This document shows, in pieces, positions 53,810 through 64,000 of a stretch of 64,000 nt of DNA (position 1 is the first letter of the stretch; the number at the start of each line of letters is the position of its first letter). A program made the translations under genes and the position numbers. Below the pieces are notes generated by a model, which saw only the letters and a program-made list of their open reading frames with translations, had not been told where the DNA came from and ran no database searches. Source of the stretch: Hydractinia symbiolongicarpus. Its lineage: Eukaryota > Cnidaria > Hydrozoa > Anthoathecata > Hydractiniidae. The stretch covers positions 28,245,828 to 28,309,827 of the forward strand of contig NC_079876.1 in assembly GCF_029227915.1 (NCBI RefSeq), written 5' to 3'.

Positions 53810-56800
53810 ATGGAGGAAGGCGTACCATTTGGAAGCGGTTATTTTAAGCGACCTGTTGGAATATTGATGGTCGTAAACTCTGTATGTAACGTTTCATTAT
53901 ATTTGATACAGCCTATCGAAACCTAGACTTTCGCTATCATAGGTTTAATGGAGAAACATATCGAATATATGTTCATGGCAAAATATTGTGAGACGCCACA
54001 AGTGATCACATTGGTTTCTATAATAAAGTCGCGCATTTTAAACTTTTAAAGTTTGTGTTATTTGGTTAAATCCAGACTTTTAAAACATACTAATTGTTGC
54101 TGACATCAGCAGGACCATTTTGTTTGAATTTTGCGACCTTCGTGGGCGGCTACGTGGATTATTTCGTTTTAAGAGCGCGTTAATGAATGGTACTAGCCCA
54201 CTTTCTCTATCTGGCCTACGTGTTTGCAAAAGTGGTGCCTTTGCAGACTGCCGCCTGCAGAGTAGCGACCAATTTACGCTTTTGTCTGTGTTTAAAAATT
54301 GAACAACACACTGTCTTTGTTTTATTTACTTTGCTCATAATTGTAGTTAAAATTATTTCACTTACAAAGAAACGTCGTCTAAAATATCCCTTTCACAACT
54401 TCAGAGTTATCTCAGGTTATTTTGCTTTAGTTGAAATAAGTTCCATCACATTAATTCAACATTAGCAATGGGGAAAGAGGCTACACGTTTAGTATCAGCA
54501 TTTCTACAAAGTATAGATATTTTCTTTTGCTTTTTTGTTCAATCACCATGCGTGTATATCCCCTGGAGTACCTGGCTTGTACAGAGTATGATGTGCACAC
54601 TCCTAAATAACTAGCACACTCCTCCACAGATGCTTTAGACAGAAACACAGCTTTGCGCAATATCTTGTTTTGATTTTTAACTGAATTAACACGAATGAAC
54701 TGCAGGAGCTTGCGAATGCAATGCGTCACATGGAAAAAGTTGTAGTAAAGATAAATGTTATCCTCCGTATCCACTATAAAAATTTTAAATGGATAAAAGC
54801 GATAGGCGGAAATATATACCGTATTCTCTCTGATTAACGGTTACTTCAAAAGAAGGCACGTGCAGATATCCTTACCTTTTTAAAAAGCGGACACACTTTC
54901 ATATACAAAATAGGCATTTTTCTTTCGAATTTGGAGATAACTGCAGTAAACGATGAAGATTATTTTTACCATAATTTTCATTTTCGTTGCTATTTAAACA
55001 CTCCATAAAAACAATACTAAACAGGGATATCAACTCCATATTCTCCTCCACGTTTCAACTTTTTGCCGACAAATTCAGAATCCATGAAGGTTCAAGAGAG
55101 AGAAAGGAACATTGATTTGTCTGAAACAGTACTAAAAACCCAAAAGAGCTCCAAGAAATAAATAAAAAATGCTCGATTTATTGAAAAAAGGCTTTCCAAA
55201 AGGCGGACACCTAATAAGCAGACAAATTTTTTTACCACCCATGGTGTCCGTTACTAAATTAGACTAGCTACTGTATTTTCTTACGCCCGTTCATAGTGTA
55301 TAGTCCAAAATGAAATATAAGATATGTTTTAAATGTTGAAAAGAATTAAAAACAACACTTTCAGTGACTTCTGATGATATATTGGGCGTGGTTTTCCAAA
55401 TGTATACGCTCTTATGTATATAAAAAAATGCCAAATTTAAACAATCGCCGCCAAAATTGCAAATTTTTTAAATAATTGTTAAAAGATTTGCATGGGGCAA
55501 ATAAATGGTCGAAATTTGACAATTTGCTTGGCAGTTAACGAACTAACAACTTTAACTTACAGTGGCACTTTGAATGAATATTAACGTTAAACACAAATAT
55601 TACACCATGCATAAAATTAATTATACTCTCAGAGCTAAAACTATTTGGATTTTTGTATGGTAGAAATCTAGAATCCTATCTGCTTACTGACCCTGTGTAA
55701 TCTGTTCTAATGTTATGCATACAACTTGGAGGTATGTCCCAACAGTGTAAGAAAACGAAAAATGGTAGTAACCTAACTAGATACTGTAACTGCTTAAAAA
55801 ACCTCTAACATCCCTACGCTATATTTATTAGATTTACCAGTATGAGCTAAAAAAAGGGTACGAAACCATAACCCTTTTTTATTTTGAAGTTCTTTCTCAC
55901 TTTAACTTAATTTTAAATATGATTTCTACCCTTCAGAAATTATTTGGATCTCAACCTGTATTCTTGTTGTTTTTAGATTCTATCCTTCATATGTTTCGTT
56001 TTGAATCTTTATTGGTTAGTTGATGATAGTGGTACATACAGAAGATGGGAGCATAACTTTTTCATGTGGTTAACTTGTTACTCAACAATAACACTCGTTA
56101 TCTATATCTTCAGCAGCTGTTGTGACAGTAGGAAAGTCCGCTGCGGACAAAGTTTAAAGTCCGCACATTTATGGGTGAGTACCTTAGTCGATTTGCTTTT
56201 AATCTATTTTTTACAAGTTTACTTGCTTTTGGAGCACAACCTTCTGTGAGTCAAAACATTGGCCAAACTTTAGGGAATGAAGAAAAATGTCGTTGAATTT
56301 AGAGAATGGGGGAAAATGTTGCAGAGGTTCATTGCATGAACTGTTGGGAATGATGAAATACAAAAATATATCTTATCCCAAAATTTCACGGTCGGGAAAA
56401 ACTAACACACGTTGATGTTTTTTTACTACTTTGTTCGTCAATAACATTGGTAAAACCATCAAAAAAAGAACCAGGATTAATTTTTTATAGTAGAAGAAAT
56501 GCCTAGTGTTGAATATTTCGATTTTATATAAAAAAATATCGCACAAAAATTACTAGTTACAACAAGCGCATGCGACAAAAAATGATTCATGTTCAAATTT
56601 CTACGTCAAGTCGTACGAACCATTTCCCTATTCCTTTTCTTTTACTCGTTATTGCTACACTTTCTATCGAAAACCAGAAAAAAGATACACAACTCGTGGT
56701 ATCGCGTATACAGAAAAATACATCCTGAAAACTGAGTGCCCTAAGAAGAACAATCAAAGAAATAAAGTACTTAAATTGGATAAGTCTCTATTCTGGAACT

Positions 56801-59243
56801 CCTCGTTTCTGGAACTCCTCGATGATAATTTCTGCAGATAACTTATTTTAAACAAATTCTTTTTACCTATAGAATTTTTGATGCAAGAATAGTAACTTTT
56901 GTGATTGTCCCTTGCTATTTTTTGTTGGTCTGAAAAATACTTTAAAGACTATTTAACATTGACAGTTTCTATTTCACTGAAACGGCACACGATGCATTTT
57001 GCCTAATTCCATGTGTCGAGTACGAAAATTTTATCGTGTTGAATTCGAACATTATTTCAAGGAGCGTATTTGCTTAAAAACTGACTGGTCGACGCTACTT
57101 TCGACAAATCTGAAAAGTTGAAAATGTTCAACTTTTGAAATTTTGAATTCGACATGTTGTGTCCAACGAATTGGATAAAAGAAAAGTGATACACCATCTG
57201 TCGTTAACAAATTGGATTTACTAAAAGGATCGCGTACCGTGCGTCTTTGTTAAAAACGCCGAACATGTAACTCATCTTTCGTTACTTCTTTTTAAAGGTG
57301 TAGGATTATTTCACAGACTTGTAGCTATCTGTGATTGGTTCTTACAACTAACTTCTATGAAGTTAAACAACCTAATTTAGTATTTTTTTATTTCTTAGCT
57401 TGCTATTAGTCTTACCATTATGTGGCTGTGTTATCTGATCAGTTCTTCTGCCCTTGCTTACCGTGGTAACAAATGGAATGAAACAAAACAGTTATGTGAT
57501 GCAAGTAAATGCAAAATTATGCTGACCTCAGCAGTAAGTTGATTATTTATTAACCCTTATTTTCTGTTGAAAGTTTAAGCTATCAAATCAAGTCCCTTTG
57601 TTAAATTTGCACAGTCCAGTTCCGACATCTCTGGTGGAGTTATATCTAACGCTTGAAGGTTTTTGGGACTCAAGTATTATTGAGTCTAAACCTTCAGAAG
57701 CCTGATCAAAGCTTAAATAGAACAGTACCGGACGGTACAAGAAATGTGATATAAAATATTCTTTGACCGGTTACTCTGCTAATTTTGTTTTATTTTCATA
57801 TTTTTGTTTCGCAAGAAAAGCTAAATGATTTCAATTTTGTTATTCAGATAATCCAATTAAATTGAAACAAAGTCAAGATTTTTTGATCCGTTGTGTTCTT
57901 AAGTGAGGATTCAACTCTAAACGAGACGGTAAAAAATAGCACTAGCAGAAAAGTAGGATGGAGGAAAGATTAAGTCTGTAAAAATCTATCTCCTTGGCTT
58001 ATTAGAACATTCGGAATCATTCAGTCGAACTCACGAAGTTCTATTACGTGCACAGATATTGGGGTATTCTTTTAGGCTGTGAAAGTCTAAAAATTCTGAC
58101 AAGCTTTTCCTCATGACAGAAAGCTTCACACAGTTGCAGTTTGAGAAATGATATATCTTATCTAATTTCTTTTTGCTGCCATTGACATTTTTTGTGACGA
58201 CATCAGCAATTCAATCTGTAAAAATAGTGTTTGGAAAGGTCTTAATTAATATTTTTCTGTTTATTCCGACGTAAATTGGATTCGGTGGATGGAAAAGATT
58301 TGCTTTAATTAAAAACACATTACTTATTGCATCAGACATTTTTGCACTTTTTAGAGAGCAATTTCCAATAAATAGTAAAGGTAAAGTCCCATTTTTTCGA
58401 AATGATATCAACAATAAAAGTATTAAAATCACAAAGTTTCATAACAATTGAACAATTAATATTTCAGGAGATGCTAAACTTTGAATTTGCGGGGGCACGT
58501 TATCCCTCCTTACCAAATCAAATGTTATTCTAAAAATAGGTAATAACAATAGGTGAAGAAAGGCTAAACAAAAAAAAATGAAAATAGGTTTATTGTATTT
58601 TGCTTTCAGTGCTCTCCACGTGTCTTTACTGTAGATGACAAAAAGACTTTCTATATAAAAGATAAAATCCGCGAAAGTATAGATATTTGACAACTGATGT
58701 CTGAGATTATTTTAAGTAGAGATGACTTGCACGTCAGAAAGTGTACGCTAAGCGTCAATCCGAAGTTAGGGGCTACGGTGTAAACCCTCTAGCGTTTAAA
58801 TATCTCATCAATAAAGAGATACTGTGAATTAGTTCGACGTCCATATGCCACACAGGATCTCAAATGCAGGTGTGTGTAATTTCGCTAGCTAAGTATATAT
58901 GTTCAATTTTAACGTTCATAGCAGGGACGAAGAGGGGCAAAATCTAAGCATCGGATTAATACATAGCTTACACTTTTCGATCTGTAGGTCATCTCTTACT
59001 GATGTATAAAAATGCCATTTATCTATACTTTCTTTCCTCTTTGTATTAGTTTGATGTCTCAATTGACTGAAAAGAACAACAGTTTGTATAGATATCCTAT
59101 CTATACAAACTGTTGTTCCTTTAGCTAGGAGCTGTATCACAAATAGCTTTACACAATACATTTTTTAGGCAATGGGGTTCATTGCGTTTATCGGTACATT
59201 GGTGAATTGTATCTTGGTTTTGATGGATTGGAAAGCAAGCTAA
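53810..59243 (+). CDS. MARVEL-like four-transmembrane protein, four exons, 159 aa
   Basis: Exons are 53810-53881, 55977-56174, 57399-57533 and 59169-59243, with clean GT-AG sites; all introns are phase 0. Exon 1 begins MEEGVPFGSGYFKRPVGILM; the FKRPxGILxxxN start is typical of MARVEL/CMTM-like tetraspans. Predicted membrane segments lie at about 17-37, 52-72, 88-110 and 131-154. The first loop is short and the second has an N-glycosylation site (Asn117-Glu-Thr) and two Cys (123, 128). The short C-terminus ends MDWKAS. Such proteins sit in vesicle or junction membranes and help trafficking; the exact role is unknown. The exon layout places roughly one TM per exon after exon 1. Introns contain small anonymous ORFs and a hairpin at 59074-59118. 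No ORF of useful length spans it, so it would be missed by a simple ORF scan. Confidence 0.78.
54481..54774 (-). CDS. Unrecognised 97-residue ORF in intron 1 of the MARVEL-like gene
   Basis: The frame MDTEDNIYLYYNFFHVTHCI...SVEECASYLGVCTSYSVQ looks more coding-like than its surroundings and has three Cys, but matches no family I know. It is antisense within the intron and may be a TE relic or chance. Confidence 0.2.
   Translation of the reverse strand: MDTEDNIYLYYNFFHVTHCIRKLLQFIRVNSVKNQNKILRKAVFLSKASVEECASYLGVCTSYSVQARYSRGYTRMVIEQKSKRKYLYFVEMLILNV
59074..59118. repeat. Perfect 21-bp hairpin, 3-base loop
   Basis: gaacaacagtttgtatagata, loop tcc, then its exact complement. It lies 50 bp before exon 4 of the MARVEL-like gene, inside intron 3. 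Confidence 0.92.
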
Positions 59244-60629
59244 ACATCTTAAGCATTGTCGTATTCCCTTACTTTATAAACACATAATGATGCTCGAAAA
59301 TCATTGGCACTGTATACTTGCATACTCGTTTATAATATGTGTTATATATAACATAGGACTAATCCTTTGACCTACACGCGCATTTTGTAACGTTGTAGAT
59401 GTACCTGATTTTTTTGCACGCACTACCTTTTTTTATAAAACTTTACACTTTAACTGTTTTGTTGTTGTATTAAATCATATACAAGAACACATAACTTTTT
59501 CATACACACAATTGTTTCTTCTTTCCCTTCTTTCCTTTGTTTGTTTGTTTGTTTACTCAAAGAAATACAAGTAAAAGAAGGGGCCTTCTTCATATAAACT
59601 TTTTTTGGAATTCTAGGTTTAGGGAATTTAGAGAAGCCCAACAAGATTTTAAACTTAAGCATTAATTATTTCCGAGAAGTGTATTAAATCGATCACTTGA
59701 GAGAAGTTTACAGTTATTATGTCTCTAATTTCAATTAACTGGCTAAAATGAGTTGCTTTTAAGTTAAACTCGAATTATTGTCCAGTTCTGAAATTTAATG
59801 CCCACGAAGTTATAAAAAATAATTGCTGTATTTACCATATTCCAATTAATGCGAAAATTGTTTAAAAGTAAATATAAGTCAAAATTTGGTTTTGGTCGTA
59901 CATTTTGTATCCGCAGATTGCAATGCTTTTAATGCGCGATGTTTTAGAAACTTAAACTTTCTCTCCTCTAAATGCGCTTTTAAATTTCGGGGGCCCAGTT
60001 CCTATTATGAGAAGTTCTGGTCCTCGTTATGCTTTATATTTAAAACTTTTCCCTGCGTCCCGGGTACAACCCTCTAGGGCCCTGAATCCCGGGTTCCATT
60101 TTCCCCTATGCCTCTCCAAAGTTTTTTAATTACCACTCACTTTTACAAAGATTATACCCACAAGCAATGATTTACTAAATTTGCTAAAGTTTACTTGTCA
60201 ATATTCAAAGCGGATGTAGTACTTGTAAATGGTTATAACGGGTTTAAGGCTTAGGCTCTCAGGTTATTAATGATAAATAGAGGCCATTTACCACGCAAAT
60301 CTTCGATTTATGTCGGTTTTTTCACACTTGGTTGATAAATGAAAGCCACTGTAATATAAAACAGACTCACAATGTCCCCATTCTATGTGTGGGTCTTGAA
60401 ATTATGCTTAAATTTTAATTTGGCTATTGGTGAAAACCATAACGACATTTTTTGTATGTTACATTGTGTGCCTTATGTCGTAGAAATACTGTGACCAAAC
60501 TTAATTTCATTTTCTTGCTCTTGATTGTGTCACAATTTAAAAATAACTTCGTTTTAATGGAACTGTTCCTATAAAGTAAGATCCTTTTTTCAGTCACAAC
60601 TATATTCCACTATCCCACTATACCAGGTC
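59244..60629. other. Downstream of the MARVEL-like gene
   Basis: Likely 3' UTR at first, then anonymous AT-rich DNA. A GTTT repeat lies at 59536-59552. ORFs 59450-59662 (minus) and 59886-60077 (plus) have no features. Confidence 0.4.
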
Positions 60630-61320
60630 CCATGATTTTTATTTTATAATTGAATGACTTGAGTGAGTGTGTTAATACTTCCACAGTTATTCAGTATGCA
60701 GACGACACCACGCTCCACGCGCATTCCAAAGTGGATCATACAAATGAAGGTGTTCGAAACGTTAGGAGAGATCTTCAGAACTTGGAGAGTTGGTCTCTAG
60801 ATAACAACTTATCCTTCAATCAATCAAAGACAAAAACTATTTTATTGTCTGGATCCAAATTGTCTAATATTTACAATTTAAACAACATTGACCTGGATTT
60901 CTTTAAAATTGCGGAATCAAACAGTGAACGTGTTACTTCATGGAAACACTTGGTGTAACCTTGAATCAACACATGGTCGTCAAGGAACATATTGGATTGA
61001 CAATAAGATCCTGTAGTGGAATACTTGCTAATCTCAGAAGAATTAAAAGAATACAACATCCAACCTACGTAAACAGCTTGTAGAATCAGTACTGAGAAAA
61101 CTAGACTATGGTATTGTTCTGTCGACTAATGTTTCAAATTACTAAGTAAAAAGGCTTCAAAACTGTGCTGCGTCTTTGGTCTTAAATAAATGGTGTAACA
61201 CAGCTGACGTCATAGACTTGGGTTGGCTGACAGTGCAGCGACGAATAGAACTGTTAATATTAAAACTTACGCATGAAGAAATCTACGATAAATCCTTACC
61301 AGAAACTGCGTATTAAAATT
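60630..61320 (+). pseudogene. LINE reverse transcriptase fragment
   Basis: Plus strand: NDLSECVNTSTVIQYADDTT (catalytic YADD), then LQNLESWSLDNNLSFNQSKT. A frameshift near 60955 follows, then ETLGVTLNQHMVVKEHI with ANLRRIKRI, YVKQLVESVLRKLDYG, and VKRLQNCAASLVLNKWC with DVIDLGWLTVQRRIELLIL. These are RT palm, thumb and downstream blocks of a jockey/I-like LINE. Endonuclease and the N-terminal RT are missing. Confidence 0.75.
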
Positions 61321-61873
61321 TATGCAAATAATACACTCAAAAGGCATACGCTAAAACCGCGCCAGGCGAAAGAATATTTTTCAAATGAGAGTTTCATGTC
61401 TTAATATGAAATTCTTCAATATTTGGTTGCACGTTAAGGCAACCTTAATAAATCAAAAGGTTGTCTTCACAATAATGTCAGTGTTTTGATATTGAAGAGC
61501 AACACGATACAAGCATCGTGACAGTCTAATACATATTGTAACAGGTACATGATTTTGCAATAAAAAAGACAAATGTTTCGCTATGCTTTCGAAGCAAGTA
61601 TTTATTGACATTCTTAATAATAAATAAGATGGAATAAAAATTTAAATTAGTTAAAGTTCTATTACTTTGAATCTTAAATAATTAAATAAATATTTAATTT
61701 TGTTAAGTAAAGATTACATTGTTATCCAGCGTATCTAAATTGGCAGTCTGTATTTGTCGAGAATGATGAACTAATTCGTATTTCTTCTTGTATCATTTAA
61801 TTCTTTAGTATTCGCTAAACTATTGACTAGAGTACCTTAAGGTTTTCTCATTTCAAGATCTTGGACAAATATT
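61321..61873. other. 3' flank of the MS4A-like gene
   Basis: No gene. It includes one copy of the 55-bp duplication that overlaps the MS4A-like stop codon (61848-61902). Confidence 0.4.
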
Positions 61874-61990
61874 TTAGTTTGTCGTATCGTTGGTTGCTGC
61901 ATAGTGTGGAATGTTTTGATGTTGTTGAGGCTTCGTCATTTCAAGATCTTGGACAAACATGTTAGTTTGTGGTACAGTTGGTTGCTGCAC
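61848..61990. repeat. Direct duplication, 55-bp core at 88-bp spacing
   Basis: 61848-61902 and 61936-61990 share tcatttcaagatcttggaca and tggttgctgca. The second copy (in gene order) contains the stop codon of the MS4A-like gene. Confidence 0.85.
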
Positions 61991-63255
61991 AATTTGGAAA
62001 ATTTGCGGATTTGCTGGTTGCCCTGAAGATTTAAAGGTATATTTTTGGTTAGTTTAAAATCATACTAACTCGATATATTCCTATATAAAGTAAAAAAATG
62101 TTTTTTGGTGCACATTTCTAAGTAATAATTTTTTTAACTAAGGGTAAATGCAATTCTTATCGAAAATAGATTATCGAGGATTATTTTAAGTAGTAGATTT
62201 CCTTGACTTAACTGCTTTCGATTGATAAAAACAGGGATATTATAAGCTACCAAGCAGGATTATTATTTAGCTACTCTCTTTCTGCTGATGTTAGAACCCT
62301 GACGAGTAAAGAATATTTCACTTGTGGTAGATCTAGCATTAGTTATAAAGTGAGTTATAAAGTGAAAGAAAAATCCATAAGAAAGTAAGGACCATGTTTT
62401 CTTACGATAAAATACGCCGAAAGCGATTGCAGGGTGGGTAATAAAGACACTAACCTGGTTGGTCGAGCTCGAACCCAAACACAGCGGCTGCTATTAAGAA
62501 TAGAATTTGCAAGAAGTGCAGGACAAAGAGAACTCCGTGCACAATAATTCCATAATAACGATTCTTGTTGCAATGTATCTCTGGAAAGTACGAATAAACG
62601 TATCGGTGAGCTGAGTCATAGCGGGTTTTACGTTGGCATGTCAAGTAAACTCTAAAGATTGACCAAGTTGAATTACTAGATTAAAAATCTCGTTTTATTC
62701 ACTTCAATATGAGAAAAGTCGCGAATTTGTTTTGATAAATTTTTGCGAATTCACCAACTGAAATTTTTTTCGAGATTTTAAAATTAGAAAGATTTCGAAA
62801 GATAAACTTTCGCAATTTACAAGTTTTTGAATTGCACACTGAGATTTTTTTTATGTTTAGAACAAATATTCCATATTCAAAATCAAATGTAAATATGTTT
62901 CCGAAATTTAGCAATTTTTTTTAAGCCTGGAGTCGAAAAGCTTGTAGTGAATAAAATTTCGCGAATGGGTTTTATGTAATATAGATTACTTACACAAATC
63001 CAACTGCTGATGCTACGGCAGCGATAAAAGTTAAAATTACTCCTATCATTGCTATTATTCTGTAAATTGCAACTAGTCTCTGACTTTGTGAATTACGACA
63101 AATGTACAGAGCCAACACGCCAGTTACTACAATCCACACGGAAATCAGTACTGAAAGACCGTGTTGATTTATTGGGACCCATTTTATCTGAAGCTCCCCG
63201 AAGATACTGACGCTAAGACCTAATGTTAGATCACCAGTGAATATCAAAACGACAC
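61874..63255 (-). CDS. MS4A/CD20-like four-transmembrane protein, last three exons
   Basis: Exons on the minus strand are 63255-62994, 62651-62455 and 62022-61874, with GT-AG sites and matching phases, giving about 202 codons; the 5' exon with the start is not found. The first exon seen encodes GVVLIFTGDLTLGLSVSI (TM1), then GLSVLISVWIVVTGVLALYI (TM2) and IIAMIGVILTFIAAVASAV (TM3). The second has an outer loop with Cys (LTCQRK, EIHCNKN) and GVLFVLHFLQILFLIAAAVF (TM4). The last is a Gln/Pro-rich cytosolic tail (GQPANPQIFQIVQQPTV...). The TM layout and a large second loop fit MS4A/CD20-like proteins, which act at the cell surface, often as channel or receptor subunits. Homology is inferred from layout and composition only. 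A duplication in the last exon sets the present stop. Confidence 0.65.
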
Positions 63256-64000
63256 CTGAAAAGAAAACGATACTAGTTTTACTAATTAAATTGAGCTTTC
63301 TTTTCTTTTCTTTTTTCAAGTAAAAGTGGATTCTTAGTATTCTGCGGTTTTTACTTTTAAACAATTTGAATGCATTAACACTTCAGTTAGTATTTTAAAA
63401 ACTGGGTTTCCCGAATTTGAAATTTTAGAATTTTAATGTTTTGACTTTAAGATCATATTCAGCATCGTTAAATCGGTGTATGTGTATAAATTTTCAACTT
63501 AATCCGACATGTGAAAAAGCTGTCTTGGTTGTATTAATGTTACAGTGAAAGTCTTCTTAATTTTTGATTTCTACTAATAAGCTTCTGTTTCAAGCAGATG
63601 TTAATTAGAACAAAACTAAAAAAACTTTCTTACGGGTTTGTTGCCTGAATCTAAAGATTTGACATTTTATCAAGTCTTGGTGAGGATTTCAAAAATCACG
63701 TTCACTTTGTTTGTCCAAAATGAGAAATAGCAGTGGTACATAAAAACAAATAATTCAAGAAAAGTGTGTTAAACACTGGCGTTTAGCACGCGGAGAATGA
63801 ACGGTAATTCGTCTTTACTACTTGCAGCTACCATCTTTGGCTTACAGAAGGAAAGTTTGGTATTATAATATAGACTAGTCGTGTATATTTTCTGCATCGG
63901 TATTACGTGGATTTTCTTCCACTTGTAAGCTTAAACAAGTAATTAATTACGGCTATACTTTTAAAAAAATTAACATTTCGACAATGCTTAAAGGTGAAAT
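63256..64000. other. 5' side of the MS4A-like gene
   Basis: The missing first exon should be here or beyond the window. Candidate start ATGGTAGCTGCAAGTAGT (minus, near 63834) has no good donor. Nothing firm. Confidence 0.35.

Noticed and set aside
58439-58693. 84-codon minus ORF with hydrophobic stretches inside intron 3 of the MARVEL-like gene
   Set aside because: Hydrophobic text is common in T-rich DNA; no family, start context or splice signal supports it.
1-64000. CRISPR arrays, bacterial operons, rRNA or tRNA genes
   Set aside because: The arrays seen are minisatellites or transposon ends, the genes are eukaryotic and spliced, and no tRNA-like cloverleaf with TTCGA-type loop was found by eye.

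Overview
This is eukaryotic, AT-rich genomic DNA from a metazoan. The best guess is a cnidarian, with a hydrozoan as first candidate. Reasons: interrupted genes with GT-AG introns, an intronless class C GPCR, and a dense mix of DIRS-like, Ginger1, PIF/Harbinger, HECT-carrying integrase-type, pogo-like, DUF4218-type and non-LTR elements that I know mainly from Hydra, jellyfish and coral genomes. The organism call is inference; no rRNA, tRNA or mitochondrial marker was seen.

Layout. 1-2401: part of a small LTR-type element (direct repeats 1-205 and 2197-2401) with a minus-strand Gln-rich, gag-like ORF. 2403-9310: a repeat family carrying a broken USP deubiquitinase gene and a structured tail (three tail copies), a three-exon THAP-domain gene, decayed LINE pieces and an integrase pseudogene. 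9.3-16 kb: a Gypsy integrase scrap, mostly anonymous DNA with a 234-bp tandem duplication, then a decayed PIF/Harbinger transposon with an antisense MADF/BESS-like partner. 16056-20501: a well-bounded DNA transposon (20-bp perfect TIRs, TA target) with an intact DDE integrase-type transposase and a convergent, broken HECT E3-like gene; both proteins start with a zinc ribbon. 20.6-28.6 kb: a DIRS-like retrotransposon split by a MITE and by a Harbinger derivative, which is itself split by a Ginger1 transposon (CCGG target duplication) encoding integrase, F-box and Ulp1 modules. 28.6-36 kb: AT-rich DNA with a pogo-like transposase remnant and a LINE 3' end. 36.5-40.05 kb: a nearly intact LINE. 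40.5-44.2 kb: a multi-exon companion-type gene and a decayed DUF4218-type transposase.

45.3-64 kb is the most host-like part. It holds an intronless 798-aa class C GPCR (minus), a 45-bp minisatellite, a HIRAN-like fragment, a four-exon MARVEL-like tetraspan gene (plus, 53810-59243), a LINE fragment, and three exons of an MS4A/CD20-like tetraspan gene (minus, 5' end not found).

A recurring theme is that three unrelated mobile families here carry ubiquitin or SUMO-pathway enzymes: USP, HECT, and F-box plus Ulp1. The host genes encode membrane proteins (GPCR and two four-TM proteins) and a THAP protein that lacks its zinc-binding histidine. All gene models come from reading the sequence alone; no searches were run.
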